Assembly (NCBI RefSeq): GCF_001704635.1 | Contig: NZ_MAXF01000037.1 | Location: forward strand, 1 to 55,344 | Direction of reading: 5' to 3' | DNA from: Streptomyces sparsogenes | GTDB taxonomy: Bacteria; Actinomycetota; Actinomycetes; Streptomycetales; Streptomycetaceae | Length of the DNA stretch: 55,344 nt | Shown: positions 16,631 to 24,967 of the stretch, in pieces | Layout: every line of letters starts with the position of its first letter | Numbering within the stretch: the stretch's first letter is position 1 | Position numbers and translations under genes: made by a program | Notes under the pieces: generated by a model | The model's database searches: none | What the model saw: only the letters and a program-made list of their open reading frames with translations | What the model was told of the DNA's origin: nothing

Positions 16631-18350
16631 AGTCCGCGGGCGCCTCGGTCGACGGGAGCGGGAGCACCATGGTGAACGTCGTGCCGACGCCGACCTCGCT
16701 CTCCACCCCGATCGTCCCCTGATGGTCCTTCACGATCTGGCGTGTGATGGACAGCCCGAGCCCGCTGCCGCCGGTGGCCCTCCCCCGCGCGGCGTCGGCC
16801 CGCCAGAAGCGCTCGAAGACGTGCGGCAACTGCTCGGCGGGGATGCCGTGCCCCGTGTCGCTCACCCGTACGACGGCCTCCGCGGCGCGGCGCTCCAGGG
16901 TCAGCCGGACGCCGCCGCCGGGCGCGGTGGCCCGTACGGCGTTGCTCACCAGGTTGCCGACGGCCTGCCGCAGCCGGTCCGCGTCGGCGTGCGCGTACAC
17001 GGGCCCGGCGGGCACCGTGGCGGTGAGGGTGACCCCGGCGCGCTCGGCCTGGGCCCGGTGGGCGGTGCGGCAGGTCTCCAGCAGCTCGCCCAGGTCGGTG
17101 TGGTCGCGGTGGTAGGTGAGGGCGCCCGCCTCGGCGAGCGCCAGGTCCTGGAGGTCGTCGACGATCCGCTGCTGGAGCAGGACTTCCTCGTGGAGCGAGT
17201 CCAGCAGCTCGGGGTCCGGCTCGACGACCCCGTCGCGCAGCGCCTCGAGATAGCCCCGCAGATTGGCCAGCGGGGTGCGCAGCTCATGCGCGACGTCCCC
17301 GACGAGCCGGCGCTGCCGCTCCTCGCTGGCCTGGAGTGATTCGGCCATGCGGTTGAAGGAGCGGCCGAGTTCGGCGATCTCGTCCCGGCCGGTCACGGGC
17401 ACCCGCCGGGCCAGGTCGCCCTCGCCGAGGCCGCGGGAGGCCGCGGTCAGGGCGCTGACCGGGCGCAGCACCGTACGGCTGAGCAGCAGCGCGCCGAGGA
17501 TGGCCGCCGCGGCGACGGCCACGGCGACGGTGACCGCGGGCGCGGCGGCGAGGGTGGACGGGGGGTCGTCGAGGGCGCCGAGCCGGACCTGGAGGGGCGG
17601 CGGGGCGGCGTCGCGGACCTGTTCCGCGAAGACCCGCTGGAGGCAGGGGGTGATGCCCGCGCCCCCGCCCGCATCCGCGCCCGCACCCGCGTCCGCGCCC
17701 CCGCCCGCACCCGCGCCCGACAGGCAGGTTCTCGCGGCCTCGTCGTACCGGGTGTACTGCGCCGATGACGTCTTCGCGCGCCGGCAGGGCCCGTCGGACG
17801 CCGGCGTGCCGCCGCCTCCGGTCCTCCGGCCCGCCGCGTACGTCGGGACGCCGTGCTCGTCCCGGCCGACCGTCACCTCGGTGCCCGCCCGGGTCAGGCA
17901 CGCCGCGTACGCCGTCCCGGAGCGGTATCGGGCGATCTCCAGGGCGGTGGTCTTGAAGGCCGCCACGGGCGCCAGCCCGGCGGGCAGCCGCAGTTCGGGG
18001 CGCGGGTCCACCAGGAGCGGGGCGCCGGGGCCGGTCCTGCGGGGCTCGCGGCCCATGAGGACGTCCGAGTCGGCCACCACCGCCCCGGACCCGGTCGTGG
18101 TGGTGATCCGTATCCGCTGCCCGGTGGCGGTGGCCAGCTCGCGTACGGCGGGGGCGACGCCGTCCCAGGTGCCGTGCCGCAGGCCGTACTGGCGCAGCTC
18201 GCCCGTGACGCGGTTGATGTCGGCCCGGTCCGCGGCGGCGGTCTCGTTGGCCTGGCGCGAGGCCTGGCGCAGCGTCAGCCAGGCGGTGGCGGCGGTGGCG
18301 GCGACGACGAGCAGCATCACCAGGGCCAGCGCCCGCAGCCGGAAGCTCAC
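16629..18350 (-). CDS. Sensor histidine kinase
   Basis: Membrane two-component kinase of 573 residues. TM1 at about 8-28, an extracytoplasmic region of about 240 residues, TM2 near 270-290 (VTVAVAVAAAAILGALLL), then HAMP (RPVSALTAASRGLGEGDLAR). HisKA carries the phospho-His in DVAHELRTPLANLRGY, and HATPase_c shows NLVSNAVRAT, DTGHGIP, FERFWR and GGSGLGLSI. The sensor has a Gly/Ala/Asp-rich low-complexity loop near 217-232 and Cys-containing segments (YAACLTRAGTEV, ARTCLSGAG, ITPCLQRVF). The response-regulator gene precedes it and overlaps by four bases. It likely senses the cargo or stress handled by the convergent efflux operon. Confidence 0.93.
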   Translation of the reverse strand: MSFRLRALALVMLLVVAATAATAWLTLRQASRQANETAAADRADINRVTGELRQYGLRHGTWDGVAPAVRELATATGQRIRITTTTGSGAVVADSDVLMGREPRRTGPGAPLLVDPRPELRLPAGLAPVAAFKTTALEIARYRSGTAYAACLTRAGTEVTVGRDEHGVPTYAAGRRTGGGGTPASDGPCRRAKTSSAQYTRYDEAARTCLSGAGAGGGADAGAGADAGGGAGITPCLQRVFAEQVRDAAPPPLQVRLGALDDPPSTLAAAPAVTVAVAVAAAAILGALLLSRTVLRPVSALTAASRGLGEGDLARRVPVTGRDEIAELGRSFNRMAESLQASEERQRRLVGDVAHELRTPLANLRGYLEALRDGVVEPDPELLDSLHEEVLLQQRIVDDLQDLALAEAGALTYHRDHTDLGELLETCRTAHRAQAERAGVTLTATVPAGPVYAHADADRLRQAVGNLVSNAVRATAPGGGVRLTLERRAAEAVVRVSDTGHGIPAEQLPHVFERFWRADAARGRATGGSGLGLSITRQIVKDHQGTIGVESEVGVGTTFTMVLPLPSTEAPAD

Positions 18351-19090
18351 CGATCCGAACCCCGGCCCCGGTCGCCCCCGTCACCCCGGTCCCCCGAGCC
18401 GCCCCGGTCCGGGTCCGCGAGCCGGTAGCCGCGCCCGTAGACGGTCTCCAGCATGCGGGGCGTCCCGGGCCCGCGCTCCAGCTTGCGGCGCAGGTTCATC
18501 ACATGCGCGTCCACGGTCCGCTCCAGCACGTTCTGCTCGAAGCCGAAGACGCGGTCGATGATCTGCGCCCGGGTGAAGGCGCGCCCCGGCTCGCCCGCCA
18601 GCAGGGCCAGGATGGCGAACTCCTTGCCGGTCAGCGCGATCACCTCGCCCGCCAGCCGCACCTCGAAGCGCGCGGTGTCGATCTCCAGCGCCCCGGCCCT
18701 GATGACCGTCGGCTCCCCGCCGGCGGCCCGGGACCGCCGCAGCAGGGCCCTGACGCGCGCGGTCAGCTCCCGGGGGCTGTACGGCTTGGTCATGTAGTCG
18801 TCGGCGCCGAGGTCGAGCCCGAGGAGCATGTCCTCCTCGGTGGACCGCGCGGTCAGCAGCAGGATCGGCACCTGGGACTCGGTGCGCAGGATGCGGCACA
18901 CATCCAGGCCGTCGACCTGCGGCATCATCACGTCGAGCACGATGAGGTCGGGGCGGGTGGTCCTGGCCCGGTCGATGGCCGAGCGGCCGTCGTGGACGGT
19001 CTGGACGGCGTTTCCCTCCCGCTCCAGATAGATCCGGATCAGCCTCGCCTGCTTCTCGTCGTCCTCGGCGACCAGGACGCGCGCGCTCAC
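18347..19090 (-). CDS. OmpR-family response regulator
   Basis: Cytosolic regulator of 247 residues. Receiver domain (about 3-118): acidic pair AEDDEKQ, phospho-acceptor Asp in LIVLDVMMPQVDG (near 53), Thr in LLLTARS and Lys in YMTKPYSP. C-terminal OmpR winged helix (about 130-225): GALEIDTARFEVRLAGE, LTGKEFAILALLAGEPG, FTRAQIIDRVFG and TVDAHVMNLRRKLE. The tail is Gly/Asp/Arg-rich. It is transcribed before the kinase (4-base overlap). Its expected targets are direct repeats with an 11-bp period, such as the block at 12617-12649 before the efflux operon; that link is inference. Confidence 0.94.
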   Translation of the reverse strand: MSARVLVAEDDEKQARLIRIYLEREGNAVQTVHDGRSAIDRARTTRPDLIVLDVMMPQVDGLDVCRILRTESQVPILLLTARSTEEDMLLGLDLGADDYMTKPYSPRELTARVRALLRRSRAAGGEPTVIRAGALEIDTARFEVRLAGEVIALTGKEFAILALLAGEPGRAFTRAQIIDRVFGFEQNVLERTVDAHVMNLRRKLERGPGTPRMLETVYGRGYRLADPDRGGSGDRGDGGDRGRGSDR

Positions 19091-19120
19091 CAGCCCACCC
19101 CCCTCAGACTCGAGCCGCGA

Positions 19121-21448
19121 TCAGGTTCTGTTGACGACCGCCGACTGGGGGCGGATCGGCAGCCTGTTGACCGGGCGCCCGGTGGCCGAGCGGACCGCGG
19201 CGGCCACCGCCGCCGGCGTGGTGACGACCGGCACCGCGCTGGCGGCCTTGGCACCGAAGGGGGCGACCACGTCGCGCTCCTCGACGAGTTTGACGATGCG
19301 GATGTCGGGAACGTCCACGGCGGTCGGCAGGGTGTAGCCGGTGAGGTTCGGGTGGCGGATCACCCCGCGGGAGGTGCGCAGGTTCTCGGTGAGGGCCGCG
19401 CCGATGCCCTGGGCGACGCCCGCCTCGATCCGGGCGGCGAGCTGGCGGGGGTTGAGCACCCGGCCCACGTCCTGGGCGACCGTCATGTCCACCACGCGCA
19501 CCGCGCCGATCTCGATGTCGACGTCGACCACCGCGCGTACGGCGCAGAAGGCGAGGCCGACGAAGGCGTCGCCCTGGCCGGTCTCGTCCAGCGGCTCGGT
19601 GGGGTGCGGGCGGCACTGCGCGGTGGCCCACAGCTCCTTGCCCTCCAGCGCCTCGTCGACGGTCGTGGAGAGCACCCCGTCATACGAGGTGATCTTTCCG
19701 TCGGCGATGGTCAGCAGCTCGGTGGACATGCCGAACTTGTGCGCGAGCGGCTGGAGCAGCTGGGTGCGGACCATCTTCGCGGCCCGCTCGACCGCGCCGC
19801 CCGACACCCAGGTGTGGCGGCCGCGCGCGGCGGGGCCGGCCGGGGGCTGGTCGGTGTCGACCGGGGCGACGTGCACCTCCTCGATGCCGAGGACCTCCTG
19901 CACGATCTGGCGGGCCAGGGTGGTGAAGCCCTGGCCGGTCTCGACGGCCGCGCAGATGACGGTGGCCACCGAGCCGGTGACCTTGACCGTGGCCGTGGAC
20001 ACCTCGTCGGCCCCCTCGGCGCCCAGCATGTGCACCATGCCCAGCGCGTAGCCGACGCCGCGCCGCACCGCGCCCGGCTCGCCCGCGCCCTCGGGGCCGC
20101 CGGGCAGCAGCCACTCCTCCTCGGGGTCGTCCTCGGGGAGCGGGGGCAGCGGGGCGTCCCGTACGGCGCGCAGCAGTTCGGCGACGGGGGCGGGGCAGGT
20201 GACGGTCTGGCCGGTGGGCAGCAGATCGCCGGTCGCCATGGCGTTGCGCAGCCGGATCTCGGCCGGGTCGATGCCCAGCTTGGCCGCGAGCTTGTCCATC
20301 TGGCCCTCGTACGCGGCGCACACCTGCATGGCGCCCTCGCCGCGGACATGGCCGGAGGGCGGATTGTTGGTGCGCACCGCCCAGCCCTCGATGAACGCGT
20401 GCGGCACCACGTACGGGCCGCAGGCGAAGGACACCGCGGCGGCCAGCGCGTCCGCGGAGGAGTCGGCGTACGCGCCCGCGTCCAGCAGGATCTGGGCCTC
20501 GACCTTCACCAGCTTGCCCTCGGCGTCGGCGTGGTGGCGGTAGCGCAGCAGGGTCGGGTGGCGGTGGGCGTGGCCGAGGAAGGACTCCTCGCGGGTCGCG
20601 GCGAGCTTGACGGGGTGACCGGTGCGCAGCGCCAGCAGGCCCAGCGGCAGCTGCATGCCGGGGTCCTCGCGCTCGCCCATGGCGCCGGGCACGCCGGTGA
20701 CCACGACCTTGACCCGCTCCGGCTCCAGGCCGAAGCAGGCGGCGGCCAGATCGCGGTCGGCGTGGGGGTCGGTGGAGGCCGTGTAGATCTCCACGCCGCC
20801 GTCGGGGCGCGGGACCGCCAGACCGGCCTCGGCGCCGATGGGCGCCGGGTCCTGACGGCCGATCCGGTACAGGCCCTCGACGATGACCTCGCCGACCACG
20901 TCCGGGTCGCCGAAGCGCAGCGGGATGTGGCGCACCAGATTGCCGTCGGGGTGCAGCGGCTCGGCGGCGAACGCCTGCTCGGGGTCGGTGACCGGCTCCA
21001 GCACCTCGTATTCGACGGCGATGGCCGCGGCGGCCAGCCGGGCGGTGTCGGGGTGGTCGGCAGCGACCGCGGCGATCGGCTCGCCGTGGTGGCGCACCAC
21101 GTCCTTGGCGAAGACCGGGCGGTCGGCGACCCGGCGGCCGTGCGCGGCGTCGCCCGGGACGTCGGCGTGCGTCACCACGGCCCGGACGCCCGGCATCCGG
21201 GCGGCGGCCGCGGTGTCGATCGAGACGATACGGGCGTGCGGGTGCGGGGAGCGCAGCACCGCGGCCCACAGCAGCCCCTCGGCCCACAGGTCGGCCGCGT
21301 ACGGGAAGGTGCCGGAGGTCTTGGCGACGGCGTCGGCGGGCTCCAGCGACACGCCGAGGCCGATGGTCGGCGGCTCCTTGGGCGTGAGGGGGACTCCGGC
21401 GGCGGGGGTGGCGGTGGCGGCGCCGGTGCCGTCCGCGATTCCAGTCAT
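19121..21448 (-). CDS. Xanthine dehydrogenase family protein, molybdopterin-binding subunit
   Basis: Large catalytic subunit of 775 residues in a molybdenum hydroxylase. The Ald_Xan_dh_C-like N-terminal part (SGTFPYAADLWAEGLLWAAV, SPHPHARIVSID) and the molybdopterin-binding part (RGEGAMQVCAAYEGQMDKLA, ETGQGFTTLARQIVQEVLGI, VAQDVGRVLNPRQLAARIEA) are clear. Where the family normally has a catalytic Glu in a GVGEPP-like motif near the C-terminus, this protein reads FGAKAASAVPVVTTPAAV, so the Glu seems absent. The start ATG 21448 overlaps the Fe-S subunit stop by four bases; upstream in-frame codons are shadow of that gene. Third gene of a three-subunit operon. The substrate is unknown. Confidence 0.9.
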   Translation of the reverse strand: MTGIADGTGAATATPAAGVPLTPKEPPTIGLGVSLEPADAVAKTSGTFPYAADLWAEGLLWAAVLRSPHPHARIVSIDTAAAARMPGVRAVVTHADVPGDAAHGRRVADRPVFAKDVVRHHGEPIAAVAADHPDTARLAAAAIAVEYEVLEPVTDPEQAFAAEPLHPDGNLVRHIPLRFGDPDVVGEVIVEGLYRIGRQDPAPIGAEAGLAVPRPDGGVEIYTASTDPHADRDLAAACFGLEPERVKVVVTGVPGAMGEREDPGMQLPLGLLALRTGHPVKLAATREESFLGHAHRHPTLLRYRHHADAEGKLVKVEAQILLDAGAYADSSADALAAAVSFACGPYVVPHAFIEGWAVRTNNPPSGHVRGEGAMQVCAAYEGQMDKLAAKLGIDPAEIRLRNAMATGDLLPTGQTVTCPAPVAELLRAVRDAPLPPLPEDDPEEEWLLPGGPEGAGEPGAVRRGVGYALGMVHMLGAEGADEVSTATVKVTGSVATVICAAVETGQGFTTLARQIVQEVLGIEEVHVAPVDTDQPPAGPAARGRHTWVSGGAVERAAKMVRTQLLQPLAHKFGMSTELLTIADGKITSYDGVLSTTVDEALEGKELWATAQCRPHPTEPLDETGQGDAFVGLAFCAVRAVVDVDIEIGAVRVVDMTVAQDVGRVLNPRQLAARIEAGVAQGIGAALTENLRTSRGVIRHPNLTGYTLPTAVDVPDIRIVKLVEERDVVAPFGAKAASAVPVVTTPAAVAAAVRSATGRPVNRLPIRPQSAVVNRT

Positions 21449-23796
21449 GCCGTCGCCCTCCCGCTGCCCGTGCCGCTGCCGTCGAAGCCGCCGTTGCCAC
21501 CGGCGCCGTTGATGCCCGGCGGGCCGGCCTGGTGCGGGATGCGGGCGGCGGCTTCCTGCCCGTCGTGCTGCGCCGCCTCCTCCGCGTCGGCAGCGGCCGC
21601 CGCCTCCCTTTCCGTGACGACCTGGCGCACCGCGTCGACCACGCCGCGGTAGCCGGAGCAGCGGCACAGGTTCCCGCAGATCGCCTGGCGGGTCTCCAGG
21701 TCGCTCGGGGAGTGGTTGCCCTCCAGCAGGTCGTGCACGGTCATCGCCAGGCCCGGCACGCAGAACCCGCACTGCACCGCCCCGCAGGCGGCCAGCGCGC
21801 GCTGCACGTCCGACGGCTGCCCGTCCACAGCCAGGCCCTCGACCGTACGGACCTCGCAGCCCGCGGCGGTCGCGGCGGGCACCAGGCAGGAGGCGACCAG
21901 CCGCCCGTCGACCTGCACGGAACAGGCGCCGCACTCGCCCTGCGAGCAGCCGTCCTTGGCCCCGGCCAGGCCCAGGCGCTCGCGCAGCACGTACAGCAGC
22001 GACTCGCCGATCCAGGCGTCGGTGACGGGCCGGTCGGCGCCGTTGACGTGCAGGACGTACGAGGCGCTGGGGTGCTCGCCGTCGACCTGGAGGGCCGCGT
22101 CGGCGTCGTCCGGCTGGGGGTCCGCTGGGGCGTCTGTCGCCTCTGTCGTGTCTGTGGCTTCTGCGAGGGCTGGGGCCGCCGGGTCCGCCGCGGCTGCCGC
22201 GTCCGGTGTGTCGGCCGGTGCGGCGGGCTCGGCTGCTTCGGGGGCCGCCTCGGCGGCGGGTGGCTCGCCGCCGTCGGCGGGCGCGCCGTCACCGGCCGAC
22301 GGGTCGGCGTCGGCGAGGGGCGCGCCCTGGCCGTCCAGCGCCAACTCGGCCGAATCCCCGGCCTGTGCGGGGCCCGCGGGTGCCTGGTGTGCCTCGGGAG
22401 CCTGGTGTGCCTCGGGAGCTTCTGCTGCCTCGACAGGTTCCAGTGCCTCAGGTACCTCGGGGGTCTCGGGGGCCTCGGGGGCCTCGTACGCTTCGGCCGC
22501 CTCCGCGGCCCCCGCCGCCTCAAGGGCATCAGGCGCCTCGGAGGGCGTGCCCTCGGCGGCGACGCCGTGCGGCGGGGTCGCGCCCCGGTCCTCGTGCGCG
22601 GAGCCCTCGTGCGCGGAGCCGTCGTCCACCGGGCCGTCGTAGCCGCCGTGTTCGTCGTAACCGTCGTCCACGAACCCGCCGCGGCCGCCCGTGGGCACCA
22701 CTCCGTGCGGCGGGGTCCCCGCGCCCTCGTGGGCGTCGGCGCCGCCCTGGCCGCCGTGCGTCAACTCCTCGGGCCAGTCGTCCACCTCGTGGGCGCCGCC
22801 GGGCAGCCTCAGGCGGCGCCGGGCGGGGCCCCTGAGCGGCTGCGGGGCGGGGGCGGAGCGGAGGGCGTGGTCGCCGAGCGCGTACTCGCCGGAGTCCTCG
22901 GCGCCGTCGTCACCGGCCACCGGAAACGACCACTGGCCGGTCTGCCCGGTCTGGCCCCCCTGACCCACCTGGCCCTGCTGGGCGTGCGGCTGGGCGTGGC
23001 CGTGCGGGCCGGGCCCGCTCTGCTGCTCGTGCGTGCCGTCGGCGTAGGGCATCGCCCACTGCGCGGTGTCGTGCGCGCCGTACGGAGACGCCGCCGGGCC
23101 GGGGTGCTCGGCGACCGGGTATTCGCCGCTCTCCTCGACCCCGTGGTCGCCCACGGCGGGGGCGCCCCACTGGCCGCCGGGCGCCTCGGGCACCTGCCAC
23201 TGGGCCGCGGCGGCCGGGTCGTTCACCGGATACGCGCCGGTCTCGTCGTAGCCGTCGTCGGCGGCGAAGGGGATCGACCACTGCCCGGCCTGACCAGGCT
23301 GGCCGGCCTGCCCCTGCCCGGCGGCGGGCAGGTCCCACCCCCCGTTCCCGTGCGGGTCGTGCGCGTGGTGCGGGGCGTGCGGGTCCTGGTGTCCCCCGTA
23401 GGCGTACTCGCCCGAGTCACCGCCCTGTCCGGGCTGCGCCCACTGCCCGGAGGCGTCCGCGCCGGCGTCCATCGGCAGCGACCAGTGCCCGGTCCCGGCG
23501 GGATCACCCGCCGGGGGGGTCGGCTGCCCGTGCGCGCCGGGGTCGTGCGCCGTCGGCTGCCACTGGCCGCCCTGCGAGGGCGCGCCGGGCACGCCCGTCA
23601 TGGGCGGGGGCGTGTAGCCGGTGCCGGGGGCCGCGAGCGGGTCCCACCCGCCCGCGAGGGCGGCCGGGTCCTGGAGCGAGTGGTCGGGCGGCAGCTGCAC
23701 GAAGCCGGTGGCCTCCGCGTCGTACTCGGGGCCGTGCGGCATCGGCTGCCACCCGCTCCCGGAATCCGGCCGGTGCGGCTGCTGTTCGTCACTCAC
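21445..23796 (-). CDS. [2Fe-2S] subunit of xanthine dehydrogenase family with giant N-terminal extension
   Basis: Protein of 783 residues; the usual small subunit is about 160-200. The conserved part starts near residue 580 (YVLHVNGADRPV) and carries both [2Fe-2S] sites: CSQGECGACSVQVDG with a later SCL, and CGFCVPG with CGNLCRCSGY. The first ~580 residues are low complexity. Residues about 90-305 repeat a motif of GQW-S/A-x-P, then an acidic patch and SGEY (for example SGEYPVAEH and SGEYALGDH). Residues about 390-470 are rich in Glu/Ala/Pro (EAPEAPETPEVPEALEP). The tail is Gly/Asn/Ala-rich. ATGA overlaps link it to both neighbours. It transfers electrons between the Mo and FAD subunits; the extension's role is unknown. 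Confidence 0.9.
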   Translation of the reverse strand: MSDEQQPHRPDSGSGWQPMPHGPEYDAEATGFVQLPPDHSLQDPAALAGGWDPLAAPGTGYTPPPMTGVPGAPSQGGQWQPTAHDPGAHGQPTPPAGDPAGTGHWSLPMDAGADASGQWAQPGQGGDSGEYAYGGHQDPHAPHHAHDPHGNGGWDLPAAGQGQAGQPGQAGQWSIPFAADDGYDETGAYPVNDPAAAAQWQVPEAPGGQWGAPAVGDHGVEESGEYPVAEHPGPAASPYGAHDTAQWAMPYADGTHEQQSGPGPHGHAQPHAQQGQVGQGGQTGQTGQWSFPVAGDDGAEDSGEYALGDHALRSAPAPQPLRGPARRRLRLPGGAHEVDDWPEELTHGGQGGADAHEGAGTPPHGVVPTGGRGGFVDDGYDEHGGYDGPVDDGSAHEGSAHEDRGATPPHGVAAEGTPSEAPDALEAAGAAEAAEAYEAPEAPETPEVPEALEPVEAAEAPEAHQAPEAHQAPAGPAQAGDSAELALDGQGAPLADADPSAGDGAPADGGEPPAAEAAPEAAEPAAPADTPDAAAAADPAAPALAEATDTTEATDAPADPQPDDADAALQVDGEHPSASYVLHVNGADRPVTDAWIGESLLYVLRERLGLAGAKDGCSQGECGACSVQVDGRLVASCLVPAATAAGCEVRTVEGLAVDGQPSDVQRALAACGAVQCGFCVPGLAMTVHDLLEGNHSPSDLETRQAICGNLCRCSGYRGVVDAVRQVVTEREAAAAADAEEAAQHDGQEAAARIPHQAGPPGINGAGGNGGFDGSGTGSGRATA

Positions 23797-24692
23797 GCGA
23801 GTGCCCTCCCCAATGCTCGGCGGGCCAGGGCTGCCACCGTACGCCTCAGATGGATCGCGGCGGGCGGCAGGGGCACCGGCTCGGAGCCGTCGGCGGGCGG
23901 AGCCGGGTCGGGAATGCAGGCGGCGGCGACGTACTCGCCGAAGGCGGCGGCCACCTGCGGGTCGAGGCGGCCCCGGTCGCCGTCCCAGTCGATGAGCGAG
24001 GCCACCCAGCGCTCGGCCTCCAGCGGGCGCAGCGGCATGGGCGCGACCGCGCCGACCGCGCAGCGCACCCCGCGCCGCGCCGGGTCGAGCACCACGGCGA
24101 CCGAGGCCGTGGCCCGGCCCGGGCCGGTGCGGCCGGTGGCCTTCAGGAAGGCCTGGGGCGCGTGGAGGATCGGCACCCGTACGAACCCGACGAGTTCACC
24201 GGGCCGCAGCATCTCCACGCCGGCCAGCAGATGGCTGACCGGGATCTCACGGCGCGCGCCCTCGGGCCCGGCGATGATGACCGTGGCCTCCAGCGCGGCG
24301 AGCACCGGCAGCGCGTCGCCCGTGGGGGCGGCGGTGACGATGTTCCCGCCGAGCGTGCCCGCGTTGCGGATCTGCGGCGGCCCGGCCGCGCGGGCGGCGG
24401 CGGCCAGCGCCGGGATGAGCGCGGCGAAGTCGGGGCGGCCCATGCGGGCGTGGGTGAGTCCGGCGCCGAGCAGGGCGTGGCCGTCCAGGTAGCGCCAGCC
24501 CCGGATCTCGCTGATCCGGCCGAGACCGACGAGGGCGGCGGGCCGCAGCAGCCCGGAGTTGACGGCGGCCATCAGATCGGTGCCGCCCGCGACGGGCACG
24601 GCGGCGGGCATGGCGGCCAGCGCCGCCACGGCCTCGTCGAGCGTGCCCGGCAACGTCACCGTGTGCGCCGCCTGCGGTGCGTGCGTGGTCAA
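23793..24692 (-). CDS. Xanthine dehydrogenase family protein, FAD-binding subunit
   Basis: FAD subunit of 299 residues, family-typical length. FAD_binding_5 motifs: VPVAGGTDLMAAVNSG (about 32-47) and IRNAGTLGGNIVTAAPTGDA (about 107-126), then LPVLAALEATV. A CO dehydrogenase flavoprotein C-terminal domain follows (FLKATGRTGPGRATASVAVV). The only suitable start is TTG 24692 (reading LTTHAPQAAHTVTLPG); upstream in-frame sequence is Arg-rich and not family-like. First gene of the operon: FAD, Fe-S, then Mo subunit, each overlapping by four bases. No XdhC-type chaperone or purine-pathway gene is adjacent in this window, so assignment to purine catabolism is not secure. Confidence 0.9.
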   Translation of the reverse strand: MTTHAPQAAHTVTLPGTLDEAVAALAAMPAAVPVAGGTDLMAAVNSGLLRPAALVGLGRISEIRGWRYLDGHALLGAGLTHARMGRPDFAALIPALAAAARAAGPPQIRNAGTLGGNIVTAAPTGDALPVLAALEATVIIAGPEGARREIPVSHLLAGVEMLRPGELVGFVRVPILHAPQAFLKATGRTGPGRATASVAVVLDPARRGVRCAVGAVAPMPLRPLEAERWVASLIDWDGDRGRLDPQVAAAFGEYVAAACIPDPAPPADGSEPVPLPPAAIHLRRTVAALARRALGRALA

Positions 24693-24907
24693 CCCAGCTG
24701 CCCCTTCCCCGGTGTCCCGGCTGTTGCGCCGTACGGTACGTGCTGACAGCCCGGACGTGGCAACTCTGGCACATCTTCCGAGTCCGCCGTCGCGAGGGTC
24801 CGTCAAGCATGGATCCGTCCCCGACCAAGGGGATGGTACGGGTTTGGGACGACGTCTCCGCCAGGTGTGGATTGCCACGTTTCAGGGACCCTCGTACGAC
24901 TTGGGGT

Positions 24908-24936
24908 TGCGCCGGGGACCCACGGTCCCAGGCGCA
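24908..24936 (-). terminator. Hairpin after the hexosaminidase gene
   Basis: TGCGCC-g-GGGACC / GGTCCC-a-GGCGCA with a 3-base loop: two 6-bp stems separated by one mismatch. It lies 32 bases downstream of the hexosaminidase stop and within the 275-base gap before the FAD-subunit gene. It could terminate the former or act as an operator for the latter. Confidence 0.5.
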
Positions 24937-24967
24937 TGCCGCCGGGGGGCGCACCTTCCGGTGTGCC

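Noticed and set aside
18503..21652. A 1049-codon open frame on the plus strand
   Set aside because: Antisense shadow of the response regulator and the molybdopterin subunit; composition is Gly/Arg/His-rich and without motifs.
19121..24692. Secondary-metabolite or purine catabolic cluster
   Set aside because: Only the three hydroxylase subunits are present; no XdhC chaperone, urate oxidase, allantoinase or biosynthetic core enzyme is adjacent.
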